Shown: positions 43,604-52,681 of the stretch, in pieces
How the letters are laid out: every line of letters begins with the position of its first letter
Position numbering within the stretch: the first letter of the stretch is position 1
Source of the DNA: Sphingobacterium detergens
GTDB lineage: Bacteria; Bacteroidota; Bacteroidia; Sphingobacteriales; Sphingobacteriaceae
Assembly: GCF_003610355.1 (NCBI RefSeq)
Contig: NZ_RAPY01000003.1
Location: 372,001 to 436,000, forward strand
DNA length: 64,000 bases
Reading direction: 5' to 3'
The notes under the pieces: model-generated
Database searches by the model: none
Told to the model about the DNA's origin: nothing
What the model saw: only the letters and a program-made list of their open reading frames with translations
Made by a program: the position numbers and the translations under genes

Positions 43604-45181
43604 ATGAGTTCAAATACATCTTTATATTATAAGTGGGTACCCGAATGGATTAAACTTCCCATGATGATTTTGGCCATGTTTCCACATCTCATGTTAATGT
43701 CCCTTTTTCATTCCAATACAGCTTTTACAGCTTCCACATTAGCGATCGAAATGGAGGATATACAGTATTTTCTTTCATTGATGTATGGTGCTATTGTTGT
43801 AGCACTATTGATATTTCACCGACTATTTGCATTCTTTCGGGTAAGGACATATATACTTTTGACCTGCACGGTATCCATCCTCATACTATTAGCCATCTCC
43901 CTGACCAGAGATCCATTTGTCATTGCTGTGCTCAGAGTGCTTGAAGGCATTTTCTGTGTACTTGAAGGGGCCTGTTTTCTTCCCTTGCTGATGATGCAAA
44001 TCAGGCATTCCAAAAGTCGAACCATTGCCTATTTCTTCTTGTACACTTTTATGCTGACAGGTGGCACCATAACAACCTCCCTTCTAAAAGAAAGTATTAT
44101 GGATTATGGCTGGGAAGATATGATCCATGTTGTACTCTATTGGCATTTGATGGTCATCGCCATTGCTTTACTACTCTTGAATAACAACAGATTAAGCCGA
44201 AAATTCCCACTTCATCAATTGGATCTGGTCAGCTGTCTCTTTCTGTTACTTTCGTTAAGTTGTGGTGCATATGTATTAATTTATGGCCGAAAATATTATT
44301 GGTTCGAAAATGAGACAATCTCGATTAACCTCGCACTTTTCCTTATTTTTGGTGCACTTTTTATCATCAAACAACATCTCGTAAAACGACCCCTATTTCA
44401 TTTTGAAATTTTGAGCTATAAGAACATTATTTTTGGTGTTATCTTATTTTTCTTATTTTATTTAATCCGAAGCAGTCTCAACAATGTCTACACCGTCATG
44501 GCCAATGTATGGAAATGGCCCTGGCATTACATCGTCGATATCCAATACATTAATGTACTGGGGACCATAGTGGGAGTAGGTAGCTCAGGCATACTCTTAC
44601 TGCGTGATGTATCACCGAAATACATTTTCGGTCTGGGGTTTCTGCTGTTGACCACATCCTGCTTTTTGTTTGTTCCCACGTTCTACCCCGATACTACAGT
44701 TTGGGTTATAGGATTGCCACTATTTATTCAGGGAATCGGACAGGGCTGGCTCTTTACACCACTTGTGATCTATATTATAACAGGGGTTGCTCCACATCAT
44801 GCAGGCAATGCAGGTTTAATGGGTACGACCGTTAGATTTTGGAGTACCAATATTGGTTTTGCGCTGATTCAGAACATCAGTTACACCTTAAATCAAAAAC
44901 ATTTCATCCAGATCGAACAACACTTAAATATGAGCAACCCGATCACGGTCACCTATTGGAGCGCTTTGGTCGAAAAATACCTGGGAACATACAGCGATCA
45001 ATTGGCAACTAATCTCGCCAGCAAAAGTCTACAGGCAACACTAAGTCAACAGGCATCTCTGATCAGTAATATGGAGATATTTACTTATCTCGGGATATTG
45101 GGAGCATTTATCACGCTGATCATTTTTCTATTTACCCCAGCTAAAGCAATGTTCATGCGGTTGCGGATTCCATACCTATAA
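43604..45181 (+). CDS. MFS drug exporter, DHA2 (EmrB-like) family
   Basis: 525-aa inner-membrane transporter with about 14 hydrophobic helices. The antiporter-type motif is weak, but FVIAVLRVLEGIFCVLEGAC (motif C-like region) and GLPLFIQGIGQGWLFTPLVI are typical of DHA2 pumps, and pairing with an EmrA-like adaptor 6 bp upstream supports an EmrAB-type tripartite pump. A large loop near residue 430-475 is periplasmic. Substrate unknown. A bidirectional terminator follows immediately. Confidence 0.88.
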   Translation: MSSNTSLYYKWVPEWIKLPMMILAMFPHLMLMSLFHSNTAFTASTLAIEMEDIQYFLSLMYGAIVVALLIFHRLFAFFRVRTYILLTCTVSILILLAISLTRDPFVIAVLRVLEGIFCVLEGACFLPLLMMQIRHSKSRTIAYFFLYTFMLTGGTITTSLLKESIMDYGWEDMIHVVLYWHLMVIAIALLLLNNNRLSRKFPLHQLDLVSCLFLLLSLSCGAYVLIYGRKYYWFENETISINLALFLIFGALFIIKQHLVKRPLFHFEILSYKNIIFGVILFFLFYLIRSSLNNVYTVMANVWKWPWHYIVDIQYINVLGTIVGVGSSGILLLRDVSPKYIFGLGFLLLTTSCFLFVPTFYPDTTVWVIGLPLFIQGIGQGWLFTPLVIYIITGVAPHHAGNAGLMGTTVRFWSTNIGFALIQNISYTLNQKHFIQIEQHLNMSNPITVTYWSALVEKYLGTYSDQLATNLASKSLQATLSQQASLISNMEIFTYLGILGAFITLIIFLFTPAKAMFMRLRIPYL

Positions 45182-45218
45182 AAAAAGCTGTTGCAATAAG
45201 TCGCAACAGCTTTTTTTT
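45180..45218. terminator. Bidirectional terminator between MFS pump gene and gltX
   Basis: AAAAAAGCTGTTGC / GCAACAGCTTTTTT around an 8-nt loop, with A and T runs. Serves both converging genes. Confidence 0.9.
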
Positions 45219-45238
45219 CTACATATATATTTTAATGT

Positions 45239-46759
45239 CTAAGCGTCAAATTCTTGAAGTGCTTTCTTGATACGTTTAATGACTTCGCCTTGGCCAAGTA
45301 ACTCAACGATTTGGAAAACATCAGGGCCAAATTTACCGCCTACCAGCATAATCCGGAATGGCATCATCAATTCCCCCATCTTCATTCCCGAGTTTTGAAT
45401 TGCTTCTTTAAAGAAAGACTCGAGCTCCGTCGCTTTCCATTCCGTAAATCCTTCAAATGATGTCATCATATTTTCAAAGAATACTGTCTTCTCAGCAGAC
45501 CATTTTGGTTTTACCGCATTTAGATCATATTCAACGGGTCGTACAAAAAAGAAAGAAGCTTGGGTCCAGAAATCCTCAACAAAGGTTAAACGCTCTTTGA
45601 CGGCTGCAAGTACACGGTTTACATAACCTTCTTCAGCAGCTACCTGATGGTGAGCCAATACTTCCTTGATCTGCGGCAATAAAGAATCGCTTGAGGAACG
45701 TTTAATCCATTCGTGATTGAACCATTTCGCCTTCTCAAAATCAAATTTTGCTCCGGCTTTGCTGATGCGATCAACACTGAATTTTTGGATTAACTCCTCC
45801 AAAGAGAATAGTTCTTGTTCTGTACCATCATTCCAGCCCAATACACCAAGCATATTGACAAAAGCTTCTGGCAAGAATCCCATTTCACGGAATCCTTTGG
45901 TTGTATCACCCGATTTGGCATCTGTCCAGTTCATAGCATACACAGGAAATCCTAAACGGTCTCCATCACGTTTGCTTAATTTTCCATTACCATCAGGCTT
46001 AAGGATTAACGGAAGATGTGCCCATTGTGGCATGCTGTCCCTCCATCCTAGGTATTCCCACAATAGGATATGAATCGGCGCAGAAGGCAACCATTCTTCA
46101 CCACGGAAAACATGTGAGATCTCCATCGCCTTATCATCCACGACCACGGCTAAGTGATATGTTGGCATTCCATCTGCTTTAAGCAAAACCTTATCATCGA
46201 CAAGGTTGGTATCAAAAGCAACTTTCCCACGGATCATATCTGTGAAAGACAACGTTTCATCCGTTGGAATCTTTATTCGGATTGTATGCGGTGTTCCCGC
46301 CGCTAATAATTGTTGAGTTTCGGTCTCACTCAGGCTCAAAGAATTACGCAATTGCAACCTATTTTCATGGCTATAGCGGAAGTTAGATTGTAGCTTACGC
46401 TGCTCTTCCAACTCCTCAGCTGTATCGAATGCGTAATAAGCATATCCATTCTCAATTAGCTGTTCAGCATATTTGCGGTAAGATGGTTTTCGTTCACTTT
46501 GACGGTAAGGACCATATTGACCACCTTTCAACGGACTTTCATCCGGAGTCAGGCCACACCAAGCTAAACATTCATTGATGTACTCCTCGGCTCCTGGGAC
46601 AAAACGAGTTTGATCCGTATCTTCGACACGTAAAATAAAATCTCCCTGATGCTGACGTGCATAGAGAAAATTAAACAAAGCTGTACGTACACCTCCAAGG
46701 TGCAGACCACCAGTAGGACTCGGTGCAAATCGCACTCTTACTCTTCTTTCTGAACTCAT
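45239..46759 (-). CDS. gltX: Glutamyl-tRNA synthetase
   Basis: 506-aa class I synthetase charging tRNA-Glu. HIGH motif in the GluRS form PSPTGGLHLGGVRTALFN (HLGG at 20-23), HVFRGEEWLPSAPIHILLWE in the middle, KMSKS motif KLSKRDGD near residue 260. A discriminating GluRS because glnS is also present. Its promoter -7 box TAATTTTG ends 4 nt before the ATG, exactly as for glnS, so the mRNA is probably leaderless. Confidence 0.96.
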   Translation of the reverse strand: MSSERRVRVRFAPSPTGGLHLGGVRTALFNFLYARQHQGDFILRVEDTDQTRFVPGAEEYINECLAWCGLTPDESPLKGGQYGPYRQSERKPSYRKYAEQLIENGYAYYAFDTAEELEEQRKLQSNFRYSHENRLQLRNSLSLSETETQQLLAAGTPHTIRIKIPTDETLSFTDMIRGKVAFDTNLVDDKVLLKADGMPTYHLAVVVDDKAMEISHVFRGEEWLPSAPIHILLWEYLGWRDSMPQWAHLPLILKPDGNGKLSKRDGDRLGFPVYAMNWTDAKSGDTTKGFREMGFLPEAFVNMLGVLGWNDGTEQELFSLEELIQKFSVDRISKAGAKFDFEKAKWFNHEWIKRSSSDSLLPQIKEVLAHHQVAAEEGYVNRVLAAVKERLTFVEDFWTQASFFFVRPVEYDLNAVKPKWSAEKTVFFENMMTSFEGFTEWKATELESFFKEAIQNSGMKMGELMMPFRIMLVGGKFGPDVFQIVELLGQGEVIKRIKKALQEFDA

Positions 46760-46763
46760 GCCG

Positions 46764-46771
46764 CAAAATTA
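46764..46771 (-). promoter_or_regulatory. -7 promoter element abutting gltX start
   Basis: TAATTTTG on the minus strand, a perfect TAnnTTTG, separated from the gltX ATG by four bases (CGGC). Confidence 0.5.
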
Positions 46772-46880
46772 CCACAAAATTTTTGATTTGGATAACAGGA
46801 TGACTTCTAAGGTGAAATAAAAGTGCAGAAAACAGACATTTATTCATTAATTTGCAATAGAAGTACACTAATAAGGAATC

Positions 46881-48110
46881 ATGAAACCCTCTCAGATAAG
46901 CCAACAACGCTGGAAATTTATTTTGCTCATCTTTGCAGCAATCATTGCCATAGCATCATTGGTTTACACCAATTACCTTGTCCGGAATCTTGCCCACGCC
47001 GAACGTTCAAAAGCCGAAGTATGGGCCATGAGCACCAAAAATATTATGACCATGCCCGATGTCGATGATGAATTCATTACATTCATCTACGCTGTCAGGG
47101 ATAGCCTAAATTTGCCGGCAATTATCACAGACGATAAAAATGATATTATTTTCTGGCGCAATCTCGATTCCACCAAGACTAATATCAAGCCGATCCATGG
47201 CGACAGTGTTACAAATGACCTGGATTATGATCCCGTTTATTTCCAGAAACAGCTTGCCTTTATGAAGAAGAGCCATCCCCCCATTACCTTAGAATTGGAA
47301 AATGGTCAAAAATGGCATGTTTACTACAAAGATTCCTGGTTTTTGCAACAATTGCGGGTATTCCCTTATGTTCAACTATCGCTGATTGCTCTCTTCCTTA
47401 TTATTGCCTATACTGTTTTCAATTCCATTCGAAAATCTGAGCAGAATCTAGTCTGGGTGGGACTGACAAAAGAAGCCGCCCATCAGCTGGGTACTCCAAT
47501 ATCTTCATTAATGGGCTGGCTGGAGCTTATCCGGATCAAATTTGACGCCGAAGAAGACGATACGCTCAATGAAATGGAAAACGATATTAAAAGATTAGAA
47601 ATCGTGGCCGATCGTTTTTCAAAAATAGGCTCAACACCTGTGCTGACCAATCACAACCTCTATAAGGTCATCAAAAATTACATGGATTATTTCCGAATAC
47701 GGACCAGTAACAAGATTACATTCGAATTACATGGAGACACACATGTGGAGGCCAAACTCAATATTCCTCTCTTCGATTGGATCATTGAAAATTTATTGAA
47801 AAACGGGGTAAATGCTATTGGTACAGAGGGAAAGATAACTGTTAATATTTCAGAAAATATTGCGAAAGAAGAAATTTTTATAGACATTAGTGATACGGGC
47901 AAAGGAATTCCAAGGTTAAATTTTGAATCTGTCTTCCAGCCAGGTTTTACAACACGCAAAAGAGGTTGGGGACTTGGCCTTAGCTTAACCAAACGAATGG
48001 TACGATATCATCAAGGACAAATCTTTGTTAAAGAATCTGAAATAGGTAAAGGAACAACATTTCGAATAATCTTAAAAAGCAACTTAAAATATGAAGCCAC
48101 TCAAATCTGA
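46881..48110 (+). CDS. Orphan sensor histidine kinase
   Basis: 409-aa membrane kinase. Two helices (about 13-33 and 161-181) flank a ~125-residue periplasmic sensor. The phospho-acceptor box is KEAAHQLGTPISSLMGW with His201, a form in which HQLGTP replaces the common HELRTP. The HATPase_c domain has WIIENLLKNGVNAI (N box), DTGKGIPR (G1), TTRKRGWGLGLSL (G2). No response regulator is adjacent. Its 3' end overlaps the DinB gene by 20 bp, so the two are translationally linked. Confidence 0.9.
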   Translation: MKPSQISQQRWKFILLIFAAIIAIASLVYTNYLVRNLAHAERSKAEVWAMSTKNIMTMPDVDDEFITFIYAVRDSLNLPAIITDDKNDIIFWRNLDSTKTNIKPIHGDSVTNDLDYDPVYFQKQLAFMKKSHPPITLELENGQKWHVYYKDSWFLQQLRVFPYVQLSLIALFLIIAYTVFNSIRKSEQNLVWVGLTKEAAHQLGTPISSLMGWLELIRIKFDAEEDDTLNEMENDIKRLEIVADRFSKIGSTPVLTNHNLYKVIKNYMDYFRIRTSNKITFELHGDTHVEAKLNIPLFDWIIENLLKNGVNAIGTEGKITVNISENIAKEEIFIDISDTGKGIPRLNFESVFQPGFTTRKRGWGLGLSLTKRMVRYHQGQIFVKESEIGKGTTFRIILKSNLKYEATQI

Positions 48111-48639
48111 CGAATATCCGGCAGTCTACGCTCCCTATATTGAGACTGTAGTCGATAACGTATTAGATGCATTGGAAGAACAGACGCTCTCCTTTCCTGC
48201 ATTTCTGGATGCTATTCCAGAAGAAAGAGGCAATTTCAAATATGCCGAAGATAAATGGACAATCAAAGAGGTCGTCGGACATGTCATCGACAATGAGCGT
48301 ATCATGGCCTACCGTGCATTACGTTTTTCGCGCAACGATCTGAAAGAACTCGCAGGGTATGACCAGGACTACCTTATTCAATATTCCCGTTACAATGACC
48401 GTACGTTGGAAAGTCTAAGTAAGGAATTCACTTACCTACGCAAAGCTAACCTCATGTTGTTCAACAGCTTTAACGATGCTGAATTAGAACGCAAGGGCAT
48501 GGCCTCAGAGCGCCTCACGAGTGTCAAAGCATTATTGTATGTGATTGCTGGACACCTCAATCATCACCGTATTATCATTCAAGAACGTTATTTAAATTCA
48601 GACGATGTCAAAAATTTGGTTTCAGCCTTACAACATTGA
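48091..48639 (+). CDS. DinB-family metal-dependent protein
   Basis: 182 aa, four-helix-bundle DinB/YfiT-like fold. The putative metal ligands are the three conserved histidines in KEVVGHVIDNERIM and AGHLNHHRIIIQERYL. DinB-like proteins often act as thiol transferases or stress proteins, but substrates are generally unknown. It overlaps the kinase gene by 20 bp and the downstream hotdog gene by 35 bp, so the three genes are tightly packed in one operon. Confidence 0.88.
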   Translation: MKPLKSDEYPAVYAPYIETVVDNVLDALEEQTLSFPAFLDAIPEERGNFKYAEDKWTIKEVVGHVIDNERIMAYRALRFSRNDLKELAGYDQDYLIQYSRYNDRTLESLSKEFTYLRKANLMLFNSFNDAELERKGMASERLTSVKALLYVIAGHLNHHRIIIQERYLNSDDVKNLVSALQH

Positions 48640-49030
48640 GGAAATAAATGTCTTTTTCAATAAATACCTCTCGGGACTATTGGAAATCAAGGCAACCGAA
48701 ATAGATGATAACAGTATTACAGCAACCATGCCGGTCACAGATAAGGTGAAACAACCCCATGGCATTCTGCATGGTGGCGCCTCAGTAGTGCTTGCAGAAT
48801 CTTTAGGGAGTATTGCTTCTAATTTGGTGGTTGACCCCGAAAAATACCGGGGGGTAGGACTCGAAGTGAACGCAAATCATATCCGTCCAGTAAGTAGTGG
48901 AATTATCACAGCAAAATGTAGCCCAATACATATTGGTCGGTCAACCCATATCTGGGAGATAAAAATGTACGATCGATTCGATAAATTGAATTGTATCTCA
49001 AGACTTACAGTAGCTATTGTACCAAAGTAA
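48605..49030 (+). CDS. PaaI-like hotdog-fold thioesterase
   Basis: 141-aa hotdog protein. The signature QPHGILHGGASVVLAESLGS (residues ~50-70) with the HGG loop and the acidic residue on the long helix is typical of acyl-CoA thioesterases of the PaaI/YdiI type. Mature partner usually a tetramer; substrate unknown (aryl-CoA or fatty acyl-CoA). The start overlaps the DinB gene by 35 bp; no nearer in-frame ATG keeps the full fold. Confidence 0.9.
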   Translation: MSKIWFQPYNIEEINVFFNKYLSGLLEIKATEIDDNSITATMPVTDKVKQPHGILHGGASVVLAESLGSIASNLVVDPEKYRGVGLEVNANHIRPVSSGIITAKCSPIHIGRSTHIWEIKMYDRFDKLNCISRLTVAIVPK

Positions 49031-49310
49031 GCTGAAGTCTGCTAACTCGATTTATCAATCCCATGTAATTCGAAATCAACAATATTTGCAACTAAAGAAG
49101 GATAATTTTCACAATTTATTCTTCTTTTTTTTGCCAAATAATTATCAAAATACCCCTTTATTTATTTCCGATATTCAAGAAAATTAAGTAGTCTTGTAAG
49201 ATGGATATTTTAAAAATCAACAAAAATAGCATGCAATCGTTTGTCTAAAGCTGTTTTTTTGACTGATTTCCAATCCGTGAACGATAACTTAACTAAATAT
49301 AATTAAAAAA

Positions 49311-50603
49311 ATGACCACTAATCCTAATTCGGGTAAAACAGCGATAGTTCCTATGCTTATTTGCTGTGCATTATTTTTTATTCTGGGGTATATCACCTGG
49401 GCCAATGGGGCCTTGATCCCATTTGTACGATTGGCATTTAATTTGGAGACAGATACGCAAGCGTTTTTAATCCTTTTTGCATCGTATATCGCCTATTTTT
49501 TCCTGGCATTGCCGAGTTCATGGATTTTAGGTAAAATAGGTTTTAAAAATGGCCTTGTTGCTAGTTTGGTCTTAATTATTATTGGTGCACTTATCATTAT
49601 TCCAGCCGCATCAAACCTAAGCTATCAGCTCTTCCTTGTTGCGATCTTTGTCCAAGCTTCAGGTATGGCGCTATTGCAGACCGCTATCAATCCATACCTC
49701 AGTATCATCGGGCCAATAGAAAGTGCTGCCCAACGGATCTCTATTGTAGGGATTTTCAATAAAACAGCCGGTATGATCGTACCCGTGGTTTTAGGAAGCA
49801 TTTTATTAAAAGATTACGACAGTATTTCCAGCAAAATCAAAGAACTGAAAGCTGGTGCAGAGCATGATGCTTTACTAGCTGAATTATCGGAAAGACTTCA
49901 CGGTCCTTATATTGGCGTAGCCATTGGTGTTGCGATTCTAGCTATTGTTGTATTCGCCGTAAAAATGCCAGAAGTTGATGTTAATAAAGAAGAAGAAACA
50001 ACAGATGAAGCTGCTGTAACAAGCACAAAAAAGACAAGTATATTCCAATTTCCACATCTATTTTTAGGATTTCTCGCTATTTTCTTCTGTGTAGCAGTGG
50101 AAGTGATGGCAGGCGATATCATCGGAACTTATGGAAGATTATTGTCTCTACCCCCGTTTTTTGTTAAATATGGTACAACTTTCACGCTAGTCTGCATGCT
50201 TGTTGGTTATTTTATTGGTATTATTTCCATTCCAAAATTTGTATCGCAACAGACAGCTTTACGTATCTGTACAATTGTCGGAATTACCTTCACTGCAATT
50301 TCTGCATTTTCTACAGGTCTGACGTCCTATATCTTTGTTGCCCTATTAGGTATCGCAAATGCATTGATGTGGCCAGCTATTTTCCCACTTGGGATCAAAG
50401 GACTGGGACGATTTACAAAAACAGGATCTGGCATTATGATTATGGGTATTGCCGGAGGAGCAATCTGGCCTTTGATTTATGGTTATCTGAAAGACACTTT
50501 ACATGTTGATTTTCAACATGCATTTCTCTTTGCAATGGTTCCAGCATACTTATATATCTTGTTTTTTGCTACAAAAGGGCACAAAATCGGAAAAGAAAAT
50601 TAA
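49311..50603 (+). CDS. FucP/GluP-family sugar MFS transporter
   Basis: 430-aa inner-membrane sugar:proton symporter, about 12 helices. The opening ICCALFFILGYITWANGALI and FASYIAYFFLALPSSWILGK, plus LQTAINPYLSIIGP and the late NALMWPAIFPLGIKGLGRFT, are signatures of the fucose/glucose-galactose permease group. A central cytosolic loop (~215-245) is Glu/Thr/Lys rich. The sugar (glucose, galactose, fucose) cannot be fixed from sequence alone and no catabolic genes are nearby. Single gene with its own terminator; 280 bp upstream hold no other gene. Confidence 0.9.
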   Translation: MTTNPNSGKTAIVPMLICCALFFILGYITWANGALIPFVRLAFNLETDTQAFLILFASYIAYFFLALPSSWILGKIGFKNGLVASLVLIIIGALIIIPAASNLSYQLFLVAIFVQASGMALLQTAINPYLSIIGPIESAAQRISIVGIFNKTAGMIVPVVLGSILLKDYDSISSKIKELKAGAEHDALLAELSERLHGPYIGVAIGVAILAIVVFAVKMPEVDVNKEEETTDEAAVTSTKKTSIFQFPHLFLGFLAIFFCVAVEVMAGDIIGTYGRLLSLPPFFVKYGTTFTLVCMLVGYFIGIISIPKFVSQQTALRICTIVGITFTAISAFSTGLTSYIFVALLGIANALMWPAIFPLGIKGLGRFTKTGSGIMIMGIAGGAIWPLIYGYLKDTLHVDFQHAFLFAMVPAYLYILFFATKGHKIGKEN

Positions 50604-50629
50604 TATCAAAACAAAATATTGGTATAACG

Positions 50630-50660
50630 AAAGGGCATCTAAAAATAGATGCCCTTTTTT
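50630..50660 (+). terminator. Terminator of the sugar transporter gene
   Basis: AAAGGGCATCTA / TAGATGCCCTTT with loop AAAA, then a T run. 26 nt after the stop. Confidence 0.9.
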
Positions 50661-50836
50661 GTGAAATTCTTCCTATTTTTAAGTGATGAATCTTCGTTCG
50701 ATTGCAACAGAGATCATTCCACATGCCATGATGTAGAGTGCCTCATCCGAAATAAATGAGCCTCAACCATTAATTCGCAAAATTCTATATTCATAAATAA
50801 TCGAGCAAACAAGCTCACAATGTAATTATCGAACAA

Positions 50837-51682
50837 ATGAAAAAGAAATTCTTTGCCATTGCTTTTGCAGCAGCCCTGATGTTTACTGCAAATGAATCCT
50901 TTGCTCAGTTAAAACTCCCTGCAGCAAGTAGTGCTCAAACAATCACACAGGGATTAGGGATTGAAAATGTAACGCTAAACTATAGTCGTCCAAGCATGAA
51001 CGGCCGTAAGATTTTTGGTGAACTCGTGCCTTACAATGAAGTATGGCGTACCGGTGCCAATACCAACACAACCTTAACATTTGAAGGTGATGTTAGCCTA
51101 AATGGACACAAACTCACTGCGGGAACTTATGCATTATTTACCATTCCTAATAAGAACGAATGGACTGTTATTATTAGCAAGAATACCAAGCAATGGGGTG
51201 CCTACACTTACAATCAATCTGAAGATGCATTTCGCTTCAATGTAAAACCACAAAACTTGAGCGCTCCGGTCGAAACATTTACGATCTCTTTTGACAATGT
51301 TACACCGACGGATGCAGTACTAACTCTTGCTTGGGAGAAAACAGCAATAAAAGTTGACCTTAAAGTCAATCAACAGGCAAAAATTATCGCTTCCATTGAT
51401 GAAGCCATGAAAGGTGAGAAAAAACCTTATTTCGCTGCTGCCCAGTATTATTTCAACAACAATCTGGACGAGAAAAAAGCGCTAGCCTGGTTTGACGAAG
51501 CCGCCAAAGCACAGCCTAAAGCTGCCCACGTACTATACTGGAAAGCAAAAGCACAATTAAAAGCCGGCGATAAAAAAGGCGCTATAGAAACCGCTACCAA
51601 AGGAGTTGAAGTCGCTACTGAAGGTAAGAATAGCGAATACATCAAGTTGAATACACAAATAATCAATGCGGCAAAAAAATAA
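50837..51682 (+). CDS. DUF2911 exported protein with TPR-like C-terminus
   Basis: 281 aa. Signal peptide MKKKFFAIAFAAALMFTANE with cleavage after SFA. DUF2911 core: VTLNYSRPSMNGRKIFGELV, PYNEVWRTGANTNTTL and AGTYALFTIPNKNEWTVI, residues ~40-180. The final 90 residues (YYFNNNLDEKKALAWFDEAA, AKAQLKAGDKKGAIETATKG) form TPR-like helix pairs. Function unknown; the family is widespread and secreted in Bacteroidota. Single gene with a strong terminator. Confidence 0.9.
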   Translation: MKKKFFAIAFAAALMFTANESFAQLKLPAASSAQTITQGLGIENVTLNYSRPSMNGRKIFGELVPYNEVWRTGANTNTTLTFEGDVSLNGHKLTAGTYALFTIPNKNEWTVIISKNTKQWGAYTYNQSEDAFRFNVKPQNLSAPVETFTISFDNVTPTDAVLTLAWEKTAIKVDLKVNQQAKIIASIDEAMKGEKKPYFAAAQYYFNNNLDEKKALAWFDEAAKAQPKAAHVLYWKAKAQLKAGDKKGAIETATKGVEVATEGKNSEYIKLNTQIINAAKK

Positions 51683-51703
51683 CGCATTGGAAACTGTATA
51701 GCG

Positions 51704-51744
51704 AAAATGGGGGTATCCGAGAAAGTCGGTACCCCCATTTTTTG
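51704..51744 (+). terminator. Terminator of the DUF2911 gene
   Basis: AAAATGGGGGTA / TACCCCCATTTT with a 14-nt loop in which CCGA/TCGG can also pair; T run follows. Confidence 0.88.
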
Positions 51745-51826
51745 TTCAGTTCTTTCGTATGCCTCTCCCCGCTCCTATTGAATATTCAATGCACAGCGGC
51801 TCCTGATACTTTTGACCGACTTCATT

Positions 51827-52621
51827 TTATAACTCATCTTTCAGCAATTGTTCCAGTTCTTCGGGCGAAACATTCATATTCACATTACCGTCCTTTGCGA
51901 AAGAGATTTCCCCAGTTTCCTCAGAGACAATGACCGCTATGGCATCGGAGATCTCCGTCACCCCAATTGCCGCTCGATGCCGCAAACCAAATTGTAGCGG
52001 TAAATCCTCACTATCTGACAATGGCAGTACACAAGAGGCCGTCATAATCTTAAAATCGACAATCACGAGTGCCCCATCATGCAATGGGCTATTTTTATGA
52101 AATATACTCTCAATTAGACGTTTTGAAATATGTGCATCGATATACTCACCACTGCTCTGATAATATTCCTCATCAAAATATTTTGAAAAAACCAGGAGTG
52201 CTCCGGTTCGTGTACGCGACATACTTCTGCAAGCTTCCACAATCGGCCTTAAATCCTCCGTCAGGTCCTTCTGTATCGCTTTCTTATTTCCTAAAAAGGA
52301 CCAGAAAACCTTTTTTCGCTTCATCGATATATTCTTGCCCACATGAAGCAAAAAGCGTCTGATTTCCTGCTGGAATACCACAATAAGCGCAATGGAGCCC
52401 ACAGATATAAATCCACCAAATATTTCGGTCAATAGACGCATGTGCATCTGTTTGACAACAATATAGACCCCATAAAACAGGGCAACCCCGATCAAGATAT
52501 TCACGGCAATGGTACCCCGGATCAGACTATAGATATAGTAGATAATAATCGCCACCAATATAATATCGATAACATCCAATAGGCGAAAGCCACTAAACAA
52601 GCTATAATCGATTCCATCCAT
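51827..52621 (-). CDS. cdaA: Diadenylate cyclase CdaA
   Basis: 264-aa membrane enzyme making cyclic di-AMP from two ATP. Three N-terminal helices (about 17-37, 41-57 and 64-85) are followed by the DAC domain with both catalytic motifs: LHDGALVIVD (DGA) and GLRHRAAIGVTE (RHR). In other bacteria c-di-AMP controls potassium and wall homeostasis; no GdpP or CdaR gene is adjacent. It is divergent from pdxJ with only 60 bp between the start codons. Confidence 0.95.
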   Translation of the reverse strand: MDGIDYSLFSGFRLLDVIDIILVAIIIYYIYSLIRGTIAVNILIGVALFYGVYIVVKQMHMRLLTEIFGGFISVGSIALIVVFQQEIRRFLLHVGKNISMKRKKVFWSFLGNKKAIQKDLTEDLRPIVEACRSMSRTRTGALLVFSKYFDEEYYQSSGEYIDAHISKRLIESIFHKNSPLHDGALVIVDFKIMTASCVLPLSDSEDLPLQFGLRHRAAIGVTEISDAIAVIVSEETGEISFAKDGNVNMNVSPEELEQLLKDEL

Positions 52622-52681
52622 ATATGCAAGTTAAAAAAAAATAGATATTATTTGTATTTTTACCGTATAACATACAGGAAA

